This document shows, one piece after another, positions 42,205-51,651 of a DNA stretch of 64,000 nucleotides. Source of the DNA: Domibacillus indicus. GTDB lineage: Bacteria > Bacillota > Bacilli > Bacillales > Domibacillaceae. The stretch lies in NCBI RefSeq assembly GCF_023715895.1, contig NZ_JAMBOO010000004.1:1-64000 (forward strand), read 5' to 3'. Both the position numbers and the translations under genes were made by a program. A model generated the notes under the pieces. That model saw only the letters and a program-made list of their open reading frames with translations. It did no database searches and was not told the DNA's origin. Within the stretch, counting starts at the first letter, position 1, and each line of letters begins with the position of its first letter.

Positions 42205-44022
42205 ATGAAACGGGTAGGTTTTTTTCGTTCGATACAAATGAAATTCGTGCTGATTTATGTGCTGCTTATTTTATTCGCGATGCAGATTATCAGTGTTTAT
42301 TTTGTTAATTCCCTTGAAGAAAAATTCACCAATAACTTTAAAGAGTCTTTGGCACAGCGGGTTGAATTACTGGAATATAACGTACGTGAAGAAATATTAA
42401 AAGAGCGGGATGAAGAGTCGAAAACGCTCGAGCAAGATATACGCACTATTTTAGAAGATTTTTCAGCAGGTGACGTTATTGAAGTGCGGGTGATCGATGT
42501 GAACAGCCGCATTATCGGTACGTCCGATTCGAATAAACGTGACCTCGTCGGCCAGCGCCAGCCGGATATTTCCGTGAAAAGGGCGCTGTCAGCAGGAGCC
42601 ACAGAAGATAAAATGTATGTGGATGCCGGCAAGCGTATCTGGGAGCGGACTTCACCGATTTCGTACAACAGCGAAGTGAAAGGTGCCATTTATCTTGTTG
42701 CAGATATTGAGACGGTGTACGGCCAGCTCGATGACATTAATGAAATTCTGTTTTCAGCTGCCATTCTGGCGCTGGCGATTACTGCTGTTTTAGGGATCAC
42801 GCTGGCACGGACGATCACTCGGCCGATCACCGATATGAGACGGCAGGCAGTGGCGCTTGGAAAGGGGAATTTCTCCCGTAAAGTAAAAGTGTATGGGCAG
42901 GATGAAATTGGTGAACTGGCCGTTACCTTTAATAACTTAACGAAACGCCTTCAGGAAGCTCAAGCCACCACAGAAGGGGAACGGCGCAAGCTGTCATCGG
43001 TTCTTTCTTATATGACGGATGGCGTGATTGCGACCGACCGGCGCGGCCGGGTGATTTTAATTAATGAGCCCGCATCCAAAATGCTGAGTGTTTCACGTGA
43101 AACAGTTATTTCACAGCCGATTGTTTCATTGCTCAATCTGGAAGAGGACTATTCCTTTGATGATTTACTTAATGAGCAGGATTCTGTTATTTTGGACTAC
43201 AGTACGCATGACCGGCCTTATGTGCTGCGCGCGAACTTTTCTGTCATTCAAAAAGAAACGGGCTTTGTGAACGGGCTTATTACCGTTTTGCACGATATTA
43301 CCGAGCAGGAAAAAATTGAAATGGAGCGCCGCGAGTTTGTAACGAACGTTTCACATGAATTGCGGACACCGCTGACAACGATGCGAAGCTATCTCGAAGC
43401 ACTCGCGGAAGGTGCCTGGCAGGACCCGGACATCGCACCGAATTTCCTTGAGGTCACCCAGACGGAAACGGAGCGGATGATTCGGCTTGTGAACGATTTG
43501 CTGCAGCTTTCAAAGTTTGACAGCCAGGAATACAATTTAATAAAAAAGGACACTGATTTTATTGAGTTTTTCAATAAAATTATTGACCGCTTTGAAATGA
43601 CAAAATCTCAGGAAGTAACGTTTCGGCGCAAGCTGCCGCGCTATCCGATTTATGTAACGATCGATCAGGATAAGCTTACCCAGGTGATTGATAATATTAT
43701 TTCCAATGCGCTCAAATACTCACCGGAAGGCGGCCTTGTTTCTTTTAAAGTGGAGGAACACGGAGATACCATTCAAGTCAGCATCAGTGATCAGGGGATG
43801 GGGATTCCGAAAAAAAGTCTGGAGCGTATTTTCGAACGTTTTTACCGGGTAGACCGAGCCCGTTCAAGAAAAATGGGCGGCACCGGTCTAGGGCTTGCCA
43901 TTGCGAAAGAACTCATTACCGCGCACGGCGGCCACATTTGGGCGACAAGTGTGGAAGGGAAAGGGACGACGATTTTCTTTACACTGCCGGCGGATCTTTC
44001 CGAAGAGGATGATTGGGAATGA
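42205..44022 (+). CDS. walK: essential sensor histidine kinase WalK
   Basis: WalK (605 residues) senses wall status and phosphorylates WalR. Membrane helices lie at about 12-33 and 182-203, flanking an extracellular Cache-like domain. HAMP (about 204-256) and PAS (about 262-372) precede HisKA with H384 (NVSHELRTPL) and the ATPase domain with DQGMGIPKKSLERIFERFYR and GGTGLGLAI. It starts five bases after walR. The coding sequence contains a perfect parS site at 43089-43104. Confidence 0.98.
   Translation: MKRVGFFRSIQMKFVLIYVLLILFAMQIISVYFVNSLEEKFTNNFKESLAQRVELLEYNVREEILKERDEESKTLEQDIRTILEDFSAGDVIEVRVIDVNSRIIGTSDSNKRDLVGQRQPDISVKRALSAGATEDKMYVDAGKRIWERTSPISYNSEVKGAIYLVADIETVYGQLDDINEILFSAAILALAITAVLGITLARTITRPITDMRRQAVALGKGNFSRKVKVYGQDEIGELAVTFNNLTKRLQEAQATTEGERRKLSSVLSYMTDGVIATDRRGRVILINEPASKMLSVSRETVISQPIVSLLNLEEDYSFDDLLNEQDSVILDYSTHDRPYVLRANFSVIQKETGFVNGLITVLHDITEQEKIEMERREFVTNVSHELRTPLTTMRSYLEALAEGAWQDPDIAPNFLEVTQTETERMIRLVNDLLQLSKFDSQEYNLIKKDTDFIEFFNKIIDRFEMTKSQEVTFRRKLPRYPIYVTIDQDKLTQVIDNIISNALKYSPEGGLVSFKVEEHGDTIQVSISDQGMGIPKKSLERIFERFYRVDRARSRKMGGTGLGLAIAKELITAHGGHIWATSVEGKGTTIFFTLPADLSEEDDWE
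43089..43104. promoter_or_regulatory. parS site inside walK
   Basis: TGTTTCACGTGAAACA matches all 16 bases of the parS consensus, so it is a strong Spo0J loading site about 23 kb from the spo0J copy. Confidence 0.95.
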
Positions 44023-45365
44023 ATTATGAAAAAATCAAATCCGCAGCGCTCGCGCTGCTGGTCTTGATCAGTCTGGCGTTGACATGGGGTATTTGGAACT
44101 ATCAGCCTTCCTATCAAACCATTACAGATAGTGCGGGTGAAAATATCGTAACAGAAGTGGAAATGGGCGAGGAGCGCAAAATTTCCGATTTATTAAAGCC
44201 TTCCCGGCTTATCTCCCACCAGGAGGGAAGCCACTATGGAACCATTGCCAAGCAGGATTTGGACTGGGTGATGAAGGAAATGAGGGAATGGACGTTTATG
44301 GAGCCTGAAAACATATCCAATTCCTTAAATGAAGCGGAATTTTCAAAGCTGTTGTCCAGTGATTCACATGTAGAGCTGTTTTTTTCCTCGTCTATTCCAT
44401 TCAATACATTTAAAACAATGGTTTCATTTAGTGATAAAACCGTTCCGAATGCGGTGTTTAACCGAGTGGTTATCACGGAAGCAGAGCAAAAAAACAAAGT
44501 GTTTGTTTATTTTGTTTCGGTTAAAGAAAGGCTTGTGTTCAAAAGTGAGGTTCAAACGGGATCTTTGCGTGAATTCAAGCAGCGCTACGTAGAAAACCAT
44601 GACCGTCTGGAGCCATATATCTCTTATCAAGTTCCTGATGGTGCTCGTTTATACGTGCGCAAAGAGCCGCCTGTTTTAACTGTTCAAAGCTATTTGCCAG
44701 AGCAGATTGATGCAGACACGTTTAAACGGGCGCTTTTTAACGATCCAAGCTACGTACAGCGTAGTTCAAGTGGTGAAGGAGAAGGATATATAACAGACGG
44801 AACGAGCTTTATGCGGATCAACAGCAGTACAGGCACAGTCCGATATGTAAATCCATCTGTTGTACCTGAACCGATGCCGCTGGACCAGTTGATTGAAAAA
44901 AGCATTGATTTTGTGAACGAGCACCATGGCTGGGTAGATAGCTACCGCTTGTTTCAAACAAAACCAGGTTCAACGGAAATCAGCTATCGTTTGTTTTTAG
45001 GAGACTTCCCCGTATTTAGTCCACCGGGAATGGCCAGCATGACGGAGCTTTCACAAATTTGGGGTCGGGAACGTATTTATCAGTACGACCGTTCTTCTTT
45101 TATTGTGGAGCTGGACAAACCGGTTTCTCCAGGAACAGGAACCGTAGAACTAAAAAGCGGCCAGGAAGCGCTCAATGAAGTATTGGAACTAGAGACAGTA
45201 GACCCGAAGCTGTTGACAGATATGCGGATTGGATATGAAATGACGCTGAAACAGGAATCACCAAAAGTAGTGGTAGCATTCGAGCCGTTTTGGTACTACC
45301 AGTATGACGGTGGATGGCAAAAGCTTGTCACGGACGAAGGAGGACAAGTGGATGGATTGGAATAA
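44019..45365 (+). CDS. walH: WalK regulator WalH (YycH)
   Basis: Membrane-anchored extracytoplasmic protein (448 residues) with one N-terminal helix (about 6-25) and large YycH domains. With WalI it modulates WalK in the membrane. The ATG at 44019 overlaps the walK stop (ATGA). Residues such as WGIWNYQPSYQTI after the helix match the family. It overlaps walI by 14 bases at its end. Confidence 0.94.
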   Translation: MNYEKIKSAALALLVLISLALTWGIWNYQPSYQTITDSAGENIVTEVEMGEERKISDLLKPSRLISHQEGSHYGTIAKQDLDWVMKEMREWTFMEPENISNSLNEAEFSKLLSSDSHVELFFSSSIPFNTFKTMVSFSDKTVPNAVFNRVVITEAEQKNKVFVYFVSVKERLVFKSEVQTGSLREFKQRYVENHDRLEPYISYQVPDGARLYVRKEPPVLTVQSYLPEQIDADTFKRALFNDPSYVQRSSSGEGEGYITDGTSFMRINSSTGTVRYVNPSVVPEPMPLDQLIEKSIDFVNEHHGWVDSYRLFQTKPGSTEISYRLFLGDFPVFSPPGMASMTELSQIWGRERIYQYDRSSFIVELDKPVSPGTGTVELKSGQEALNEVLELETVDPKLLTDMRIGYEMTLKQESPKVVVAFEPFWYYQYDGGWQKLVTDEGGQVDGLE

Positions 45366-46173
45366 AACAAAAACCATTTTTATCGCCGTGTTTCTCGTCC
45401 TGGATATTTTTCTAGCCGTGATGTTTTTTAATAAATATGGAACTTCCCGGTTTGAAGTAATTAAAAAAACATCGATTGAACAAAAGCTGCAAGAAGACGG
45501 GGTCAAACACGAAGAAATGCCTGATGACTCGGGTGAACGATCTATGATCGTCGCAAAACCAAAAACATTTACAGAGAAAGAGCTGTTTTTTTTAACGAAA
45601 CAAAAATGGGCGATTGAAAAAAATGGAACAGAAATTGTCAGCCTGCTCGAAGAACCATATGAAACCGATGGAGCAGCACGCAGCAAATTAAATGCCTTTG
45701 TGAAAAACAATGTGCTGCATGGCGGGGAATACGCTTATTGGAAACGAAATCAGGAAGCTAACACCGTTATCTACTATCAGAAGATTGCCGGTAAAAAATT
45801 GTTTGAAAATGCAGCCGGCATGCTGACTGTACAGCTTAATAACGATAAAGATATTGTGAGTTATTCTCAAACAATGCTTTCAAGTGTGGATGACAACCGG
45901 AATAAGGAAACGATTTTGCCTGCCCTTCAGGCCATTGATTCGCTTTATAAAAACGGCCTTATTCAGCTCGACAGTGAAATCAGCGACGCAGAACTCGGAT
46001 ACTATACCGTTGTGCGAGTTGATGAGTCTCAGCAAATAGAGCTCGACGAATCGAATGTACAGCAGGTGCTGTCACCGACCTGGTATTTTCAGCTTAAAAA
46101 AGGTGATAAAATCGAAGAAGTATATGTAAATGCGTTTGACGGATCCATTAATCCACAGCAAAAAGAATCGTAG
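45352..46173 (+). CDS. walI: WalK regulator WalI (YycI)
   Basis: Single-helix membrane protein (273 residues) beginning [25 protein letters not shown], the hallmark start of YycI. The extracellular domain partners WalH. The ATG at 45352 has GAAGGAGG just upstream; an in-frame extension to 45304 lies in walH. Overlap with walH and close spacing to walJ indicate one operon. Confidence 0.94.
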   Translation: MDWNKTKTIFIAVFLVLDIFLAVMFFNKYGTSRFEVIKKTSIEQKLQEDGVKHEEMPDDSGERSMIVAKPKTFTEKELFFLTKQKWAIEKNGTEIVSLLEEPYETDGAARSKLNAFVKNNVLHGGEYAYWKRNQEANTVIYYQKIAGKKLFENAAGMLTVQLNNDKDIVSYSQTMLSSVDDNRNKETILPALQAIDSLYKNGLIQLDSEISDAELGYYTVVRVDESQQIELDESNVQQVLSPTWYFQLKKGDKIEEVYVNAFDGSINPQQKES

Positions 46174-46195
46174 CAATCTAACTGGAGTGAACAGC

Positions 46196-46990
46196 ATGAC
46201 AATGCAATTTAGTGTACTGGCAAGCGGAAGCACCGGCAATGCGGTTTTCGTGGAATCAGACGGCCATTCCTTTCTTGTGGATGCCGGCCTTTCCGGCAAA
46301 AAAATGGAAGAGCTTTTTTCATCGATTGGACGCAAGATAGCCGATTTATCGGGCATCTTTGTTACCCATGAACATAGCGACCATATTAAAGGACTTGGCG
46401 TGCTGGCGAGAAAATACAAGCTGCCGGTTTACGCAAACCAAAAAACATGGCAGGCGATGGACCGGCTGACCGGTACAATTGACGACAGCCAGAAATTTGT
46501 CTTTGAAACGGAAACAGTGAAAACATTCGGCGCTGTGGATATTGAATCTTTCGGTGTTTCACATGACGCGGCCGAGCCGATGTTTTATATTTTCCACAAC
46601 AACGGCAAAAAGTTTGTTTTGATCACGGATACGGGATACGTAAGTGATCGGATGAAAGGTCTTATTTCCAATGCCGATGCATACGTCTTTGAAAGCAATC
46701 ATGATGTTGGAATGCTTCGGATGGGCCGCTATCCCTGGAGCGTTAAGCAGCGCATTTTAAGCGATGTAGGACATGTATCAAACGAAGATGCGGCGCTTGC
46801 GATGACAGATGTAATCGGCCCGCAGACAAAGCGTATTTATCTAGCACATTTAAGTGCAGATAATAATATGAAGGAACTTGCAAAAATGAGTGTCACGCAG
46901 ACGCTTGAACAAAAAGACGCAGGAGTCGGCCATCAGTTTCACCTGTATGACACGGACCCGAAAGTGCCAACACCGCTTGCGGTTATTTAA
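46196..46990 (+). CDS. walJ: metallo-beta-lactamase fold protein WalJ (YycJ)
   Basis: MBL-fold hydrolase (264 residues) with the metal motif [10 protein letters not shown] near residues 59-68, LITDTGY and ESNHD. YycJ proteins have been described as exonucleases acting in DNA repair or replication; precise role here is inferred. ATG 46196 behind CTGGAGTG. Last gene of the wal operon core. Confidence 0.95.
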   Translation: MTMQFSVLASGSTGNAVFVESDGHSFLVDAGLSGKKMEELFSSIGRKIADLSGIFVTHEHSDHIKGLGVLARKYKLPVYANQKTWQAMDRLTGTIDDSQKFVFETETVKTFGAVDIESFGVSHDAAEPMFYIFHNNGKKFVLITDTGYVSDRMKGLISNADAYVFESNHDVGMLRMGRYPWSVKQRILSDVGHVSNEDAALAMTDVIGPQTKRIYLAHLSADNNMKELAKMSVTQTLEQKDAGVGHQFHLYDTDPKVPTPLAVI

Positions 46991-46995
46991 TCCAC

Positions 46996-47031
46996 ACCCG
47001 TGGCAGACAGCTGCGGGCTTTTTTCTGCCAG
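46996..47031 (+). terminator. weak terminator after walJ
   Basis: CCCGTGG...CTGCGGG, with an inner CAG/CTG pairing, is followed by CTTTTTTC. Confidence 0.5.
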
Positions 47032-47179
47032 CTTTTGATTTCTTTCAACCTTTTCTACTTGCCCGTTATACACAGCAGGCGGCATATGAGTTGCCCTTCT
47101 TTTTGGCAAAAGCGTATAATTTTTTAGAATAGATGAGAGAAATGGTGAAACAATAAGTTGGCAGAAAGGATGAATCGTA

Positions 47180-48382
47180 TTGGGCTATTATGATGAAGGG
47201 CGCACAGGAAGAAACAAGCGAAGCGGAAAAGGCGGCTACTTTTTATCAGGACTTGCCGGTGTGGTGGTCGGGGCTGGACTTGTAGTCGGCACGCTTCCAT
47301 CTATTGTAGAGTATCAAAACAAAGAAGGCGTTTCTGTTTCTGAGAATGAGTCTGTCCAAAATGAAAACGCGGAGCAGGTATCACTTGATGTAACAACGGA
47401 CGTAACGAAGGCTGTGGATAAAGCCAAAGACACGGTAGTCGGGATCACCAATATCCAGGCTTCTATGGACTTTTTCGGATCAGAATCTGGTCCTCAGGAA
47501 GCTGGAAGCGGCAGTGGTGTCATTTATAAAAAAAGCGATGATACGGCTTTTATTGTGACGAACTATCACGTTATCGAAGGTGCCCAGCAGCTTGAAGTAA
47601 CCTTGGCGGACGGCACAAAAGAACCGGCGGAACTGCTTGGCGGCGACGTATGGACGGATCTTGCCGTTTTAACAATTAAAGGCGCCAATGTGAAAAAAAC
47701 AGCCGAATTCGGGGATTCAGGAGCGCTAAAAATCGGCGAACCAGTCATTGCGATTGGGAATCCGCTTGGACTTGAATTTTCCGGGTCTGTTACACAAGGG
47801 GTTGTGTCAGGACTGGAGCGGGCCATTCCCGTTGATTTAAATGGAGATATGGTGAATGACTGGCAGGCAGAAGTCCTGCAGACAGATGCAGCGATTAATC
47901 CCGGCAACAGCGGCGGCGCGCTGGTTAATATTGCAGGCCAGGTTATTGGGATCAACTCTATGAAAATTGCCGAGAGCGCAGTGGAAGGCATCGGCTTGTC
48001 CATTCCGATTGACACGGCTTTGCCCATTATCAAAGACCTTGAATCATATGGCGAAGTAAAGCGTCCGGCAATGGGTGTTACCCTGCAGAATGTAAGCGAG
48101 CTGCCGTCTTATCATCAGGAAGAAACATTAAAGCTGCCTAAAGATATTAAAGAAGGTGTCATCATTGAGCAAGTGTTAACAAATTCTCCGGCAGCGAAAG
48201 CGGGCATGCAGGAGTATGATGTGATCACAGCTCTTGACGGCAAGCCTGTTCAGGATGTTATTGCCCTGCGCAAATATATGTACAACAATAAAAAAGAGGG
48301 CGACACTGTAAACGTAACCTACTATCGTGATGGAAAGCAGCGGGAAACAAAGATGACGCTCGTTGCGGAGAGTGATTTGTAA
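47180..48382 (+). CDS. htrC: membrane serine protease HtrC (HtrA/DegP family)
   Basis: Trypsin-like protease (400 residues, TTG start behind GAAAGGATG) anchored by a helix at about 20-40. The catalytic triad is H130 (NYHVIEG), D160 (TDLAVL) and S244 (GNSGGAL). One C-terminal PDZ domain (about 290-390) has GVIIEQVLTNSPAAKAGMQEYDVI. It handles misfolded or surplus exported proteins. The wal-linked member is YycK/HtrC in B. subtilis. Its stop overlaps the ATG of the next gene. Confidence 0.95.
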   Translation: MGYYDEGRTGRNKRSGKGGYFLSGLAGVVVGAGLVVGTLPSIVEYQNKEGVSVSENESVQNENAEQVSLDVTTDVTKAVDKAKDTVVGITNIQASMDFFGSESGPQEAGSGSGVIYKKSDDTAFIVTNYHVIEGAQQLEVTLADGTKEPAELLGGDVWTDLAVLTIKGANVKKTAEFGDSGALKIGEPVIAIGNPLGLEFSGSVTQGVVSGLERAIPVDLNGDMVNDWQAEVLQTDAAINPGNSGGALVNIAGQVIGINSMKIAESAVEGIGLSIPIDTALPIIKDLESYGEVKRPAMGVTLQNVSELPSYHQEETLKLPKDIKEGVIIEQVLTNSPAAKAGMQEYDVITALDGKPVQDVIALRKYMYNNKKEGDTVNVTYYRDGKQRETKMTLVAESDL

Positions 48383-48540
48383 TGGAGAAAAAAGAAATAA
48401 CGTGCTGTCTGGAGCACGTGGAACTGGCGCTTGATATAGCCGTGGACGAATGGGAAACGGCGCCGGTTATGCAACAAGCAGAAGAACCTGCATCCTGCGA
48501 ATTTTGTCAAAACGTGGCTCTATATGTTGTGGGCAGCTAA
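48382..48540 (+). CDS. small CxxH/CxxC protein
   Basis: The 52-residue reading frame has CLEH (residues 9-12) and CEFC (39-42), the paired CxxH and CxxC motifs of a small Bacillus family annotated as CxxH/CxxC protein, likely metal-binding. Its ATG overlaps the htrC stop (TAATG), so translation is probably coupled. A member of this family beside htrC is usual in Bacillaceae. No function is known. Confidence 0.85.
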   Translation: MEKKEITCCLEHVELALDIAVDEWETAPVMQQAEEPASCEFCQNVALYVVGS

Positions 48541-48555
48541 TCGTTGCCCTCAAAA

Positions 48556-48619
48556 TGTGGATTAATTCTGTGGGTATGTGGATAAAGTCAGAAAATTCCC
48601 GTTATCAACATGTTGATAA
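48556..48619. other. DnaA-box-like cluster
   Basis: TGTGGATTA (48556-48564, one mismatch), TGTGGATAA (48577-48585, perfect), and the facing pair TTATCAACA (48602-48610) and TGTTGATAA (48611-48619), one mismatch each. The last two are also the heart of the terminator hairpin, so the palindrome may serve two roles. Confidence 0.55.
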
Positions 48620-48632
48620 CGGGAATTTTTTC
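48593..48632. terminator. bidirectional terminator between the CxxH gene and the GDPD gene
   Basis: AAAATTCCCGTTATCAACA and its perfect complement TGTTGATAACGGGAATTTT form a 19-base-pair stem with T runs on both strands. The flanking genes converge. Confidence 0.92.
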
Positions 48633-48633
48633 T

Positions 48634-50916
48634 TTATTTTACCACTACTTCAATCGGCTGGGAGACAATTCGCCATTCTTGTCCAAGCATGTTAAATGTA
48701 TGCTGGGCAAAAACGTAAAAAGTGCCCGTTTGCACCGCTTGAATGGTATTTCCGCTAATGGTTACGCCATCATGTGAAGAAAAAAGAGTAGTTTCAATAT
48801 TTTCCTTTTTCTCTGTACGGTAATTAAGAAAGGCTTTTGCTTGAATCTCTGTGGTCTGTCCGACACGCAAATGTCGTTTTTGAATCGGTGTTTCAATCCG
48901 AATCGGTGCATCGGTCAGCCACTGTGTATAATCCGTAATCGGTCCAATCATGCCGTTTTGCAGCTCGCTGCCAAAATCTGCTTCATTGCGGAAAGTCCAA
49001 TGAAAACTGATCATGCCGCGCTGGCGAAGATAAGATGTAAATTCCGGCGATAAGCTGCTGTAGCTGGCGTTAAGCGTGGCATTGATACGCGAAGCATATT
49101 GAAGCATGCTCCGGGCATCATTAAGCCGTGCTGCTTCCCCGCCTGGAACAGATGAAGAGTACAAGTAGCCCGACGGTATATGCGGTGCGGAAGCGACTGA
49201 CTGGGTAACGCTGTTTAAATGAAAGCTTTGCAGGACAACTTGATCCGCCATTTCCTCCTCGTTAATGATCCGAATCGTATCTTCCGCAATGCCATCTGCT
49301 TTTAGCTCCACTAAAAGAATGACATTTTTCCCCTTAAACTCCTGAAGGAATTCACGGAAGGCCGGCACGCGTTCACCGGCAAATTGGCTGCTAAAATAAG
49401 AGCCTGCATCAAGAGACTGAATTTCTTTCAAGGTCAAATCTTTTACATTGCCTGTTCCGTTCGTCGTCCGGTCGACGGCATAGTCATGCATAATGACGAT
49501 TTCGCCGTCCTTCGTTTTCTGCACATCTGTTTCAATTAAATCTGCGCCAAGTTCATACGCCATTCGGTAGCCGGCCATTGTATTTTCTGGGGCTAATGAT
49601 GGGATACCGCGATGCGCTGCAACAATGGGGCGCTGAACGAGCGTGTTTTCCGGGTAACGGCTGAATGCAGCCGTTACCGGTATGGTGTCACCTGCAATCA
49701 TGCCGTCGACTCCTGCATGAATAAGGCTATGTGCAGCCAGCTCTGATGCACCTTCCATCTCTCCCCAAACCGCCACAGCACGGCGGTGAAACTCATGAAC
49801 AAGGTCCGCTGAAAGCAGCTTTTGCGGCAATACCGCTGTTTTAGCGCCAGACGCGTGAATGGACTGGATAAAGCGGTTCACGTCGTGATTATTAAGTGAA
49901 GACCGGTTATAGAGGAGTGCGCCGCGTGCAGACGGAACTGTTTCTCGAACGACTTTTAACACATCTGGCTGACTGGAAAGAATATGTACGTCCTGGATGG
50001 ACAACTCCTGAAGCAATTCGGCTGTTTTCTCAGCCGTTTCGGCTTCTTCGAGTCGAATGACCGGAATCGTTTCGCCTGCCATTTCTTCCAAATAAGTGCG
50101 AAGAGGTACATCTTTCACCTTCAAATCAGCTCCTGGCTGAAGCAGCATAGATGAAACACCCTCCATTTGTTGGAGCTGAGGCACTGACGAAATCACGGTC
50201 GGTGCATTAAGCAGGTTGGTTTCCGGCTGATCGCCAAGAAAAGCACCGCTTTCGGCCAAAGAAGGAAGCTCTTCTGTTTGTTCAGTAATACGGATATGAT
50301 CAAATTGAACAGTGGCGCCCGATGCCTGAAAACCGATTCGGCCGTTTTGAAGCGCTGCTGCCGCATCTGTGTCGATAACGAGCTGGCCATTTATAAATTG
50401 CTGCACGCGGTTTCCTTTTGAAATGATTTTCAGCTTGTACGTTTTGTTGTAAGCAAAAGCCTCGCTGTAAGGGGCTTTGTTCAGCACAGACCATTGATTG
50501 TTTTCGTTACGAAGGGCAAATTCAATGCCATTTAGCGCCTGGGCACCGCGGCGGACAGCCATTTGATAATAAGGATAGTCATTACCCTGTACGCGATACA
50601 TAATCGATGCCCAGCGCGTATCTTCAACAGCGGATAAAAACGTCATATCGGCTTCAATCACATAGTCACCGCCAGAAACAGACGAAGGTGCAAGCACGCG
50701 AGCAGGCTTTGAAGAAGAAGGAGATGACAAAACAAGGGCACCGTTTTGAACAGAAGCTTGTCCCTGAATCACTTCCCAGCCAGCCGGCAGTGAAGACGCA
50801 TCGAAGGATTCTTGTAAAACAGGCTCTGCTGCCAGCGTGTGGACAGGTGCCCATTCATTTGCGCTTAATAAAAAACTAGAAGCTAAAAACAATGGAACAA
50901 TCTTTTTCTTTTTCAT
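48634..50916 (-). CDS. secreted glycerophosphodiester phosphodiesterase with an extra degenerate GDPD domain
   Basis: Exported 760-residue protein. A signal peptide (1-30) is followed by a concanavalin/LamG-like beta domain (about 33-212). A degenerate GDPD-like barrel half follows (about 240-412: IPVIRLEE, HILSSQPDVLKVV, LLYNRSS, AGVDGMIAGDT), then a canonical GDPD (about 430-672) with H435-R-G, E444-N, E462-x-D464, H477-D and VELK. The C-terminal Ig/Big-like domain spans 673-760. It likely cleaves glycerophosphodiesters or teichoic-acid-type polymers outside the cell; substrate not provable. ATG behind TAGGAGGGA. No anchor is evident. Confidence 0.85.
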   Translation of the reverse strand: MKKKKIVPLFLASSFLLSANEWAPVHTLAAEPVLQESFDASSLPAGWEVIQGQASVQNGALVLSSPSSSKPARVLAPSSVSGGDYVIEADMTFLSAVEDTRWASIMYRVQGNDYPYYQMAVRRGAQALNGIEFALRNENNQWSVLNKAPYSEAFAYNKTYKLKIISKGNRVQQFINGQLVIDTDAAAALQNGRIGFQASGATVQFDHIRITEQTEELPSLAESGAFLGDQPETNLLNAPTVISSVPQLQQMEGVSSMLLQPGADLKVKDVPLRTYLEEMAGETIPVIRLEEAETAEKTAELLQELSIQDVHILSSQPDVLKVVRETVPSARGALLYNRSSLNNHDVNRFIQSIHASGAKTAVLPQKLLSADLVHEFHRRAVAVWGEMEGASELAAHSLIHAGVDGMIAGDTIPVTAAFSRYPENTLVQRPIVAAHRGIPSLAPENTMAGYRMAYELGADLIETDVQKTKDGEIVIMHDYAVDRTTNGTGNVKDLTLKEIQSLDAGSYFSSQFAGERVPAFREFLQEFKGKNVILLVELKADGIAEDTIRIINEEEMADQVVLQSFHLNSVTQSVASAPHIPSGYLYSSSVPGGEAARLNDARSMLQYASRINATLNASYSSLSPEFTSYLRQRGMISFHWTFRNEADFGSELQNGMIGPITDYTQWLTDAPIRIETPIQKRHLRVGQTTEIQAKAFLNYRTEKKENIETTLFSSHDGVTISGNTIQAVQTGTFYVFAQHTFNMLGQEWRIVSQPIEVVVK

Positions 50917-51067
50917 TCTAATCCCTCCTAAAATAAACTGCTTCTTTATTTTGGCAGGGGATTATTAACAGAGTGTGAAGGAAAAAATAAGTTAACAAAA
51001 AAGACGAAAAATTCGTTCTTTTTTCCTGAAAATAAAAAAAGAAACGCCGCAGGAAAAGATATTCACA

Positions 51068-51135
51068 TGTGGATAGTATGATAAAATAAAGATGAACAAA
51101 AGGGCTGTTAATATGTGGATAACTTCTGTGGATAA
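51068..51135. other. DnaA-box cluster upstream of rlmH
   Basis: TGTGGATAG (51068-51076, one mismatch), TGTGGATAA (51114-51122) and TGTGGATAA (51127-51135), the last two perfect and 13 bases apart. All are in the same orientation, within 105 bases of the rlmH start. In B. subtilis, I recall a DnaA-box cluster near the orthologue yydA, which supports function. Confidence 0.65.
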
Positions 51136-51171
51136 GCTGTTCGTAAATTGTTTGTAAAGTGGGGTCAAATT

Positions 51172-51651
51172 GTGAATATCTCGATTATAACAGTAGGAAA
51201 ACTAAAAGAGAAGTACTTGAAGCAAGGCATAGATGAATATGTGAAACGATTATCTGCTTATGCAAAAATCGATATCATCGAAGTTCCGGATGAAAAAGCA
51301 CCGGAAATATTAAGTGAAGCGGAAATGAAACAGGTGAAAGAAAAAGAAGGCGAGCGCATTCTTGCCAAAATCGGCCAGGACACCTACGTGATCGCTTTGG
51401 CCATCAATGGAAAAATGAAATCTTCTGAACAGCTTGCTGCCGATCTTGATAAGCTCGCCACTTATGGCAAAAGCAAGATTGCTTTCGTGATCGGCGGATC
51501 ACTCGGACTGAGTGATGCCGTTTTAAAACGGGCAGATGACAAGCTGTCATTTTCTCCGATGACTTTTCCACATCAGCTTATGAGACTCGTTTTGGTTGAG
51601 CAGGTATATCGGAGTTTTCGGATAAACCGCGGTGAACCATATCACAAATAA
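51172..51651 (+). CDS. rlmH: 23S rRNA (pseudouridine1915-N3) methyltransferase RlmH
   Basis: SPOUT-fold methyltransferase (159 residues) that modifies the pseudouridine at position 1915 of helix 69. The knotted SAM site is [10 protein letters not shown] with [26 protein letters not shown], and the family C-terminus EPYHK is intact. The GTG at 51172 gives the normal start [14 protein letters not shown]; a frame extension back to 51148 has no support. It is preceded by the DnaA-box cluster. Confidence 0.96.
   Translation: MNISIITVGKLKEKYLKQGIDEYVKRLSAYAKIDIIEVPDEKAPEILSEAEMKQVKEKEGERILAKIGQDTYVIALAINGKMKSSEQLAADLDKLATYGKSKIAFVIGGSLGLSDAVLKRADDKLSFSPMTFPHQLMRLVLVEQVYRSFRINRGEPYHK

Noticed and set aside
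46550-46575. Third parS site (TGTTTCACATGACGC)
   Set aside because: Only the left half matches; the right arm of the palindrome is missing.
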